Assembly (NCBI GenBank): GCA_020072815.1
Contig: JAIQGE010000012.1
Span: forward strand, 248,001-312,000
From: Terriglobia bacterium
GTDB lineage: Bacteria > Acidobacteriota > Terriglobia > Terriglobales > Acidobacteriaceae
Reading direction: 5' to 3'
Length of the DNA: 64,000 nt
Shown here: positions 24,505 through 30,503 of the stretch, in pieces
Layout of the letters: the number at the start of each line of letters is the position of its first letter
How positions within the stretch are numbered: the first letter of the stretch is position 1
The notes under the pieces: generated by a model
Seen by the model: only the letters and a program-made list of their open reading frames with translations
Databases searched by the model: none
What the model was told of the DNA's origin: nothing
Position numbers and translations under genes: made by a program

Positions 24505-26850
24505 GTGCGGATTTTCACTCGTTACATCCTGAAGGAAGTGCTGGCGTATGCATTGATCGGTACGTCAGTGTTTACGTTCGTCGTGTTCATGCGCGACGTA
24601 AGCCGGCTTCTGGAGTGGGTGGTCCGCAACAGCGCACCCGTCCCCAGCGTGGCCGAACTGGTTTTCCTCCTTCTGCCCGGCGCGCTCAAGATCACCATCC
24701 CTATCGGCGTGCTGGTGGGCGTGCTGATCGGGTTGAGCCGCATGGCCGCCGACAGTGAAGTCACCGCCATGCGCGCCTCCGGCGTCAGCGTCCGCACGTT
24801 TTTGAAGATCGTCTCCATCTTCGGCGTCGCTGCCTGGCTGCTGGCCCTGCTCAATACGGTGGTGATTGAACCCCGTTCGGCATCCGCGCTGGCCCGACTG
24901 GAGAAGAGCATGATCTCTTCCCAGATCTCTTTTGAAGTGCAGCCGCGCGTCTTCTACGAAGAATTCAAAAACTATGTGCTCTACGTGGAAGACGTAAGTT
25001 CCGCCAACGGGGCCGCAGTGTGGAAGAACGTTTTCCTGGCCGACATCAGCACGCCCGGCGCCCCGAAAATCACCACGGCAAAAGAAGCCACCGTGGGACG
25101 CGGCGAAAAAGACAGCATCCGCCCGCACTTGCACAACGCTGAAGAGCAGGAGATGAACAAGCCCAACAGCGTGCAAACCTACCTGCTGCAGGAGATGGAC
25201 CGCGAGCTGCCTTTTCTGGAAAAGCCCAAGCCCGCGCAGGAAACCATTCCCGCACAGCAGATGAAGACGCCGGAGCTGATGCGGCAAGCTTCCCTGGCGA
25301 ACAAAGATGTGGCCCGCGGGTATTGGATCGAATTCAACCGCCGCTTCGCCCTGCCCACTGCGTGCCTCGTCCTGGTGCTGATCGGCATCCCTCTGGGCCT
25401 TTCCGCGCGCAAAGGCGGCAAAGGCGCCGGCTTTGTTCTGAGCATCGTCCTGGTTTTTGTTTACTACTTCCTGTTTATCTCCGGCCTGTCGCTGGCCAAA
25501 AGCGGCCGCGTCCCGCCCGCCGTGGGCGTATGGATGGCCAACGTGGTCTTCGGCATTGTGGGCGCGCTGCTGCTGTGGCGGACCGACAAAATGCCCATCG
25601 AACTCGGCATGGGACAGGCGGTGGTCAATTGGTTCAAGAACTGGACCCAGGCCCGCAGCCAGGGCCGCGGCGAAAGCCGCGCTAACGGCTCGCGCCGCCC
25701 GCAGTTCAACCCGCGCTTCCCCCTCATTCTGGATGACTACGTCCTGCGCACCTTCACCGGCCATCTGCTGCTGATCCTCTCCAGCTTCCTGGTGCTTACG
25801 CTTATCTTTACGTTCTTTGAACTGCTCACTGACATTGTCCGCAACAAAGTTCCCATGTCCATGGTCGGCGAGTACCTGCTTAACGTGATTCCTTCCCTGC
25901 TCTATCTGGTCACGCCGCTGAGCGTGCTGCTGGCGGTGCTGGTCACGTTCGGACTGATGCAGAAGTCGAATGAAATTACTGCCATGAAGGCCACGGGCAT
26001 CAGCATCTACCGCACCGTGGTGCCGATCCTGTTCATCGCCCTGGCGCTGGCCGGCGGGCTGTTTCTGCTCGATCAGTTCTATCTGCCCTACGCCAACAAG
26101 CGCGTGGAAACCCTCAAGAACCAGATCAAAGGCAAGCCGGCGCAGACGTATCTGCGTCCGGACCGCAAATGGATCTTTGGCGAAAACAAACACAAGAACG
26201 GCGTGGCCGACCCCAATCGCAAAATTTATTACTACGAGTTCTACGACGCTGACCGCAACCAGTTCGGCAGCATTTCGTCGTTTCAACTGGACCCCCGCAC
26301 CTTCCAGATCGCCAAACGCATATACGCCGCGCGCGCCCAGTGGTCAGACATGCAGCAGCAATGGGTGTTCGAAAAAGGCTGGGTGCGTTCCTGGACGTAC
26401 CCTCCCGGCGGCGATCCCCATGAGGAACTGCAGCAATTCGACGTGAGCACTTTTCCCGAGCTGACCGAACCGCCCAGCTACTTCAAGAAGGAAGTGCGCC
26501 AGTCGCAGGAGATGAATTACGACGAACTGCGCAACTACATCCGCGACCTGCAGCAAAGCGGCTTTGACGTGGTGCGGCTGCGCGTGCAGTTACAAAAGAA
26601 GATCGCCTTCCCCCTGATTACCCTGGTCATGGCCGTGCTGGCCGTGCCCTTTGCCCTTTCCGCCGGACGCCGCGGCGCGCTCACCGGGATCGCCGTGGCG
26701 CTGATCATCGCCGTGGCGTATTACGTGACGTCCGGACTGTTCGAGGCCATGGGCAACGTCAGCCAGTTGCCGCCGCTGGTGGCCGCCTGGTCTCCGGATA
26801 TTATTTTTGGACTGGCGGGAGGATACTTGATACTGAAGACGCCGTCGTGA
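24505..26850 (+). CDS. Fused LptF-LptG lipopolysaccharide transport permease
   Basis: A 781-residue protein made of two complete YjgP/YjgQ permeases in series. The first (about 1-365) starts MRIFTRYILKEVLAYALIG and the second (about 405-780) starts LILDDYVLRTFTGHLLLIL. Each has three N-terminal and three C-terminal membrane helices around a periplasmic beta-jellyroll. The join is a charged linker (RSQGRGESRANGSRRP). In most diderms LptF and LptG are separate proteins that form the LptB2FG extractor. Here both halves of the heterodimer are one chain. The start is GTG without a clear ribosome binding site. No lptB or lptC is nearby. Confidence 0.9.
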   Translation: MRIFTRYILKEVLAYALIGTSVFTFVVFMRDVSRLLEWVVRNSAPVPSVAELVFLLLPGALKITIPIGVLVGVLIGLSRMAADSEVTAMRASGVSVRTFLKIVSIFGVAAWLLALLNTVVIEPRSASALARLEKSMISSQISFEVQPRVFYEEFKNYVLYVEDVSSANGAAVWKNVFLADISTPGAPKITTAKEATVGRGEKDSIRPHLHNAEEQEMNKPNSVQTYLLQEMDRELPFLEKPKPAQETIPAQQMKTPELMRQASLANKDVARGYWIEFNRRFALPTACLVLVLIGIPLGLSARKGGKGAGFVLSIVLVFVYYFLFISGLSLAKSGRVPPAVGVWMANVVFGIVGALLLWRTDKMPIELGMGQAVVNWFKNWTQARSQGRGESRANGSRRPQFNPRFPLILDDYVLRTFTGHLLLILSSFLVLTLIFTFFELLTDIVRNKVPMSMVGEYLLNVIPSLLYLVTPLSVLLAVLVTFGLMQKSNEITAMKATGISIYRTVVPILFIALALAGGLFLLDQFYLPYANKRVETLKNQIKGKPAQTYLRPDRKWIFGENKHKNGVADPNRKIYYYEFYDADRNQFGSISSFQLDPRTFQIAKRIYAARAQWSDMQQQWVFEKGWVRSWTYPPGGDPHEELQQFDVSTFPELTEPPSYFKKEVRQSQEMNYDELRNYIRDLQQSGFDVVRLRVQLQKKIAFPLITLVMAVLAVPFALSAGRRGALTGIAVALIIAVAYYVTSGLFEAMGNVSQLPPLVAAWSPDIIFGLAGGYLILKTPS

Positions 26851-26868
26851 GTCCCCATGGCTCGTGTG

Positions 26869-26890
26869 GCACAGGCACTCTTGCCTGTGC
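26869..26890. repeat. Perfect 9-bp hairpin next to the transposon
   Basis: GCACAGGCA-CTCT-TGCCTGTGC. It looks like a dispersed intergenic palindrome; there is no T-tract, so a terminator role for lptFG is uncertain. It lies 54 bp before the left inverted repeat of the mobile element. Confidence 0.6.
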
Positions 26891-26943
26891 GCGATTGAAC
26901 CGGGGGGCAGCGATCTTCGCGACCCCCAAAGTACCCTACCCTC

Positions 26944-26968
26944 GGTAATTATCCCTTGACATCAAGTA
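26944..26968 (+). repeat. Left terminal inverted repeat
   Basis: GGTAATTATCCC-TTGAC-ATCAAGTA. Its 12-bp outer and 8-bp inner blocks match the right end exactly in inverse orientation. The transposase -35 box lies inside it. Confidence 0.8.
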
Positions 26969-26984
26969 GAATATATGGCACAAT
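26956..26984 (+). promoter_or_regulatory. Transposase promoter overlapping the inverted repeat
   Basis: TTGACA (26956-26961), a 17-bp spacer and CACAAT (26979-26984). The start codon at 26994 would be only a few bases after the transcription start, and no ribosome binding site is visible, so the mRNA is probably leaderless or nearly so. Confidence 0.55.
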
Positions 26985-26993
26985 GTTCTTGTT

Positions 26994-27935
26994 ATGAACC
27001 GCAGACAAACAATCCCAAAAGAACTCCGGTTTACCATCCAGCAATTTCAAGAGAGATTCCCCGATGACAACGCTTGCCTTGAATATCTGAAAGAGCAACG
27101 CTATCCCGGCGGCTTGGCGCATTGTGAGAAGTGCGGAGTTGAACGCAAGCATCACCGCGTTACAGGCCGTCCAGCTTACGCCTGTGACTACTGCGGAAGC
27201 ATGATCTCTCCGATGGCCGGAACGATCTTTGAAAAGTCCAGCACCTCTTTGAAAACTTGGTTCTACGCCATGTACCTCATGGGTTCCACCCGCTGCGGAA
27301 TCTCCGCAAAGCAGATTCAGCGCGAAACCGGAGTGACCTACAAAACCGCATGGCGTATCTTTCGTCAAATCCGAACCCTGATGTCGGAGGATATCAGACT
27401 GGAGGGTTCAACGGTGGAAGTTGACGAAATGTATGTCGGCGGGAAAAGTGTTCGCCTTGGTGCTACCGCAAAGCCTAAGACCCCGGTTGTTGGAGTTGTC
27501 CACCGCAAGAGTGGCCGCGTCATTGCACGGGTTAAAGCCGATACCACCAAGCCCACTTTGCACGGGTTCATCAAAGAGTTCGTACTTCCGGGCAGCACCG
27601 TATTCACAGATGATTACCCGTCATACAAGGGAATCAATGTTCGCGGGTATCAGCATTTCCGTGTGAAGCACACTGCCAAGGTCTATGTGGCCGGGTCGAG
27701 GGGACAGATTCACACTCAGACAATTGATGGGTTCTGGAGTTTGGTTAAGAACGGGTTGCGCGGCGTGTACCACTCTGTCGGCAAGAATTATCTTCAGAGC
27801 TACTTGAACGAATATTCTTTCAGGTACAACCGCCGCGAATCTGGGAACCTTATTTTTGGGGCGATCTTGGGCCGGGTTTGTGAGCTGGCGGGTGAACAGC
27901 ACGCCGCACAAGCCCCTCAAATTCAGACCACGTAA
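26994..27935 (+). CDS. IS1595-family transposase (ISXO2-like)
   Basis: A 313-residue DDE-type transposase. An N-terminal zinc ribbon (CEKCG...CDYCG, about 42-62) and a helix-turn-helix (SAKQIQRETGVTYKTAWRI) are followed by the ISXO2-like catalytic domain. First acid in STVEVDEMYVGGK, second in STVFTDDYPSYKG, third in QTIDGFWSLVK, where many relatives have IEGFWS. The closing segment GVYHSVGKNYLQSYLNEYSF is typical of the family. The gene is full length, with no frameshift, so the element may still be active. Confidence 0.92.
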   Translation: MNRRQTIPKELRFTIQQFQERFPDDNACLEYLKEQRYPGGLAHCEKCGVERKHHRVTGRPAYACDYCGSMISPMAGTIFEKSSTSLKTWFYAMYLMGSTRCGISAKQIQRETGVTYKTAWRIFRQIRTLMSEDIRLEGSTVEVDEMYVGGKSVRLGATAKPKTPVVGVVHRKSGRVIARVKADTTKPTLHGFIKEFVLPGSTVFTDDYPSYKGINVRGYQHFRVKHTAKVYVAGSRGQIHTQTIDGFWSLVKNGLRGVYHSVGKNYLQSYLNEYSFRYNRRESGNLIFGAILGRVCELAGEQHAAQAPQIQTT

Positions 27936-28085
27936 AAGGGCGATCTTCTTTTTTGCGCGTGTCACCCTTGTCATTCTTGGCGGAAGGCTTAGGGTGATTT
28001 CGCATAAATCTTCTTCGAGGCGAACCTCAGAAGTGAGGTTACCGCCGTGGTGTGCGAAAGTCAATCCGGAATCTCCGCAATCGAA

Positions 28086-28853
28086 ATGTCTCGCACACTT
28101 CGCACGGAGGCGAAAGGGCATTTTCTTGTGCTCACGGCATTTCTAGATGAAAGCTATGACAAAGAGATTTTCGTCGTCGCTGGCTTCTTCTCGTATGAGG
28201 ATGACTGGCGACGGTTAGAGAAAAGATGGAAAGCAACTTTGCGAGAAAATCGGATCAAGCGATTTCATGCAGCCGACTGCAATAGTGGATTCGGGGAATT
28301 CAGTGGATGGACAGCTAAACGGCGAACTGGGCTGATGAAAAGATTACTTCGATTCATCGTAGAACAGGAAATGTACGGCATATATTCTGGAGTTGTGCAG
28401 CCCGCCTTTCGGGCTGAATTTAGGATAAGAACAGATGACGAAGCATATCCACTGTGTCTCCAGCATTGTCTAGAGATCATTGGAGAAAAAACCGTCCGTC
28501 TCCCGGCCACAGAGAAAGTCAAAATCATCGTGGATTCATCCAGGTTCGCGTCGAAAGGCGCGGATGTGTTCCACTTTATGAAAACAAAACGCGGTTGGCA
28601 GCATGGGACGCGTTTGCACAGCATTACGTTTTCCAGTTGGCGGGAGTTTATTCCTTTGCAGTGCGCGGATCTCATGGCCTATGAGACATTCAAGATGTTA
28701 AGACGCACTGAAGTCGAGCCACATCGGTCAGAACGCAAGTCATTCTCCGTTCTTGCTCGCCTGCCCATTTTTGGAGGTCATTTCGATCAAACAGCGATGC
28801 GGCAACTCAAAGATGCCCTGTCAGCCGAAGAATCAAAATACAAGGAGGGTTAA
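28086..28853 (+). CDS. DUF3800-like protein (transposon passenger)
   Basis: About 255 residues. The N-terminus has TAFLDESYDKEIFVVAGFF, matching the FxDES opening of DUF3800. A second acidic strand KIIVDSSRF and the closing FIPLQCADLMAYETFK match the other family landmarks. These acids suggest an RNase H-like metal-binding site, but activity is unproven for the family. ATG 28086 is the more natural start; GTG 28047 would add 13 residues. AAGGAGG near its 3' end serves the next gene, 5 nt downstream, so the two are coupled. DUF3800 genes often occur in mobile elements and defence islands. Confidence 0.75.
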   Translation: MSRTLRTEAKGHFLVLTAFLDESYDKEIFVVAGFFSYEDDWRRLEKRWKATLRENRIKRFHAADCNSGFGEFSGWTAKRRTGLMKRLLRFIVEQEMYGIYSGVVQPAFRAEFRIRTDDEAYPLCLQHCLEIIGEKTVRLPATEKVKIIVDSSRFASKGADVFHFMKTKRGWQHGTRLHSITFSSWREFIPLQCADLMAYETFKMLRRTEVEPHRSERKSFSVLARLPIFGGHFDQTAMRQLKDALSAEESKYKEG

Positions 28854-28858
28854 ATCAA

Positions 28859-29431
28859 ATGTCTGCTGTCGCGGCGGAAAGGAAGCCAAGGTTACCGAAT
28901 GATCTGTCCACGGGTGATGTTAAAGAATTGCTCAAGCCCATTACGAACCATGATGTCATCGCAGAACTCTACTCATTTGGGTCAACGCTTCTCATTGACA
29001 TCAAAGAACGCAACAGTCAGATAGAAGCCAAGGCAGCGGTGGTTATCGGATGGTCAACAGGCATTGCGGCTTTCCTGTTTACCCAAATTAAGGCCGAAGT
29101 TTGGGGGGTTGTCGTAATGCCCGCCATAATCGCTTCGATTTTTGCGGTGATATCTGCCTACCGCGTCATAAAGACGCGGCCCGACTGGCGCGATCCAAGC
29201 GATAAGGACTGGTTCCGCGAATCAGCGTTGAAAGACGCGGATGATCTGCGTATCTTTCATGTCCGGTCTATGCATGACATTAGACAAAATCAATCAGACA
29301 TCGCCGGAGAAAAAGCTGAGTTTTTGCTACGGGCAGAAAGATGGCTGATTGCCTCAGCCACGTTGCTTGCTCTAGGAATCGCAGCGAGACTTAGCGTTTT
29401 TCTTTATCCTTATTTTCATCGGTTTTTCTGA
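28859..29431 (+). CDS. Membrane protein resembling Pycsar/SLATT-type effectors (transposon passenger)
   Basis: A 190-residue protein. A soluble N-terminal helix region is followed by IEAKAAVVIGWSTGIAAFLF, a second membrane helix (about 78-100), a charged cytoplasmic segment (about 105-155) and then GEKAEFLLRAERWLIASATL leading into a third helix. The pairing of a KA-x-helix motif with a late EKAxxLxxAxxL helix recalls PycTM-type and SLATT-type effectors, which damage the membrane of infected cells. This is a layout similarity read by eye, not a search hit. It is coupled to the DUF3800-like gene by the strong AAGGAGG at 28842-28848. Confidence 0.65.
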   Translation: MSAVAAERKPRLPNDLSTGDVKELLKPITNHDVIAELYSFGSTLLIDIKERNSQIEAKAAVVIGWSTGIAAFLFTQIKAEVWGVVVMPAIIASIFAVISAYRVIKTRPDWRDPSDKDWFRESALKDADDLRIFHVRSMHDIRQNQSDIAGEKAEFLLRAERWLIASATLLALGIAARLSVFLYPYFHRFF

Positions 29432-29558
29432 CCACGTTAGGACTTGTGTCTTCGCTGCGATGTTTGTTTGGTTGAATATCCTCATCGCGCCCACCGCCGC
29501 GTTCAACGGGTGCGGGCGTTGTCGGCGTTGGCGCTTGATCTTTATCGTTGTCGGCCAT
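29391..29558 (-). CDS. Small charged protein of 55 residues (transposon passenger)
   Basis: ATG at 29558 follows GGAGGAACA, the best ribosome binding site in the element. The product (MADNDKDQAPTPTTPAPV...ENKDKEKR) is hydrophilic, rich in Asp, Lys, Pro and Thr, and probably disordered. Its 3' end overlaps the membrane protein gene by 41 bp in convergent orientation, and it lies inside the right inverted repeat. The family is unknown. Possible roles are an antitoxin-like or immunity peptide for the neighbour, or none. Support is the binding site and the clean 55-codon frame. Confidence 0.5.
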   Translation of the reverse strand: MADNDKDQAPTPTTPAPVERGGGRDEDIQPNKHRSEDTSPNVVRKTDENKDKEKR

Positions 29559-29646
29559 TGTTCCTCCAAGTGGAATAACTGGCTGTGGGCCGGGTCAGTT
29601 TGGCGCTGATCCGGCCCAATCTGAGAAAAGTCTATCATTCGCCAGA

Positions 29647-29671
29647 TACTTGATGATAGGGGATAATTACC
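29647..29671 (-). repeat. Right terminal inverted repeat
   Basis: Read inward on the minus strand: GGTAATTATCCC-CTATC-ATCAAGTA. It matches the left end at 26944-26968 except for the 5-base centre. Confidence 0.8.
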
Positions 29672-29909
29672 CCAATCGGATTCCTTCCCGAAAGACACGG
29701 TTTTCGGTTGTCAAAGACCATTTTTCCAGCCACCTGGGCGGCCTGGGGCTCAAAAGCCAAATACCAATAACCAAGTACTAACTACCGTCTTTGGGCATTT
29801 TACCGTCTTTTATTCGCTATATCCAGCGCGAACTAGTTCAACGCTGCGCACGCTTGTCAAGTGTCCTGAAGGTCAGTCACGATGAAGAAAAAAGGAGATT
29901 GGAAGAAAG
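29672..29909. other. Gene-free stretch right of the transposon
   Basis: No supportable gene on either strand; together with 29559-29646 it makes about 325 bp without coding sequence between the small ORF and the DUF2442 gene. It is moderately AT-rich and may be flanking DNA of the insertion. Confidence 0.5.
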
Positions 29910-30176
29910 TCAGTTCGTCTTCGGACGCGGAGCGGGCGCTCCGCGCAGCAAGCCTTCGGTGCTCAAGTCTTCGTCGAGGTCCGGCCAGTGGATGCCGTAG
30001 CCACCGCCAGAAACTTTCCAGTTGTCTCTTTGTTCCGCGGTGGCCTGGAGCAGGCGCGGATACCAAGTCAGAGGCACGGTAATGGTCCGCCCGTCTTTCA
30101 GCGTAACGCTTAGGGCGTCGCCGCTAAATGCCACTTCGGCGACGCGCTCATCCGCGCCCAGTGCCAAAATACCCAT
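29910..30176 (-). CDS. DUF2442 domain protein
   Basis: An 88-residue protein. VAEVAFSGDALSVTLKDGRT, then ITVPLTWYPRLLQATAEQR and IHWPDLDEDLSTEGLLRG are the conserved parts of DUF2442. GGAGG lies 6 nt before the ATG. Its start overlaps the end of the DUF4160 gene by 29 nt. DUF4160/DUF2442 pairs are a recurrent two-gene cassette, widespread in bacteria and sometimes listed among putative toxin-antitoxin-like modules; no function is proven. Confidence 0.85.
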   Translation of the reverse strand: MGILALGADERVAEVAFSGDALSVTLKDGRTITVPLTWYPRLLQATAEQRDNWKVSGGGYGIHWPDLDEDLSTEGLLRGAPAPRPKTN

Positions 30177-30393
30177 GCCAAGCCTCCAACAACTGTTCCC
30201 GATTAGTCTCTACAATCTTCTGCAGCAGACCAAGCTCTCTTGCATTAAAACCAAAATTGCTGGCCAAAGCAACCGGATTCAGCCAGAATTTCGCGGAAAG
30301 GTCGTCCCGGTCAACATGCACGTGAGGCGGCTCGTTGGGTTCGTGGCTATAGAAGTAGAAGCGATACGGACCTGATCGGAGCACTGTCGGCAT
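30148..30393 (-). CDS. DUF4160 domain protein
   Basis: About 81 residues, starting MPTVLRSGPYRFYFYSHEP. NEPPHVHVDRDDLSAKFWL and the closing ELGLLQKIVETNREQLLEAW match DUF4160. It is the upstream member of the cassette with DUF2442. An extended -10 box (TGCTACAAT) ends only 9 nt before the ATG, so the mRNA is probably nearly leaderless; upstream in-frame ATG codons are less likely as starts. The cassette sits about 240 bp from the transposon. Confidence 0.8.
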   Translation of the reverse strand: MPTVLRSGPYRFYFYSHEPNEPPHVHVDRDDLSAKFWLNPVALASNFGFNARELGLLQKIVETNREQLLEAWHGYFGTGRG

Positions 30394-30402
30394 GCGCAGG
30401 CC

Positions 30403-30411
30403 ATTGTAGCA
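30403..30411 (-). promoter_or_regulatory. Extended -10 box before DUF4160
   Basis: On the minus strand TGCTACAAT, matching TGnTAnnAT. It is very close to the start codon at 30393. Confidence 0.45.
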
Positions 30412-30479
30412 ACCTCGACGACCACCTCCCACTCATTCCTTTCGCCGACTCCGCTTTGGGCCCTCCGCTCCTTCGTCCC

Positions 30480-30488
30480 TGCTAAAAT
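30480..30488 (+). promoter_or_regulatory. Extended -10 box before the MsbA-like gene
   Basis: TGCTAAAAT, 15 nt before the ATG at 30504. No ribosome binding site lies between them. Confidence 0.45.
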
Positions 30489-30503
30489 CATCCAATAGTC
30501 TTC

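Larger units (their letters stand above)
26944..29671. mobile_element. IS1595-type transposon with passenger genes
   Basis: A segment of about 2.73 kb bounded by imperfect 25-bp inverted repeats (20 of 25 positions match). It contains an IS1595/ISXO2-type transposase followed by a DUF3800-like gene, a membrane protein gene and an opposing 55-codon ORF. Base composition is visibly less G+C-rich than the flanks. No 8-bp target duplication is visible (CTACCCTC on the left, CCAATCGG on the right). IS1595-family elements with passenger genes are known. Inclusion of the passengers rests on the position of the right repeat beyond them. Confidence 0.75.

Noticed and set aside
24565-26286. Long open frame of 573 codons on the minus strand opposite lptFG
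   Set aside because: It is opposite a gene with clear family motifs and has the His/Gln/Arg-rich composition typical of antisense frames in G+C-rich DNA.
26866-26890. Second sigma-54 promoter at the TGGCAC before the transposon
   Set aside because: GG-to-GC spacing is 13 nt and not 10; the sequence is explained by the hairpin repeat.
26936-26943. Target-site duplication of the transposon
   Set aside because: The 8 bases on the left (CTACCCTC) and on the right (CCAATCGG) do not match. The duplication may have decayed or the true ends may differ slightly.
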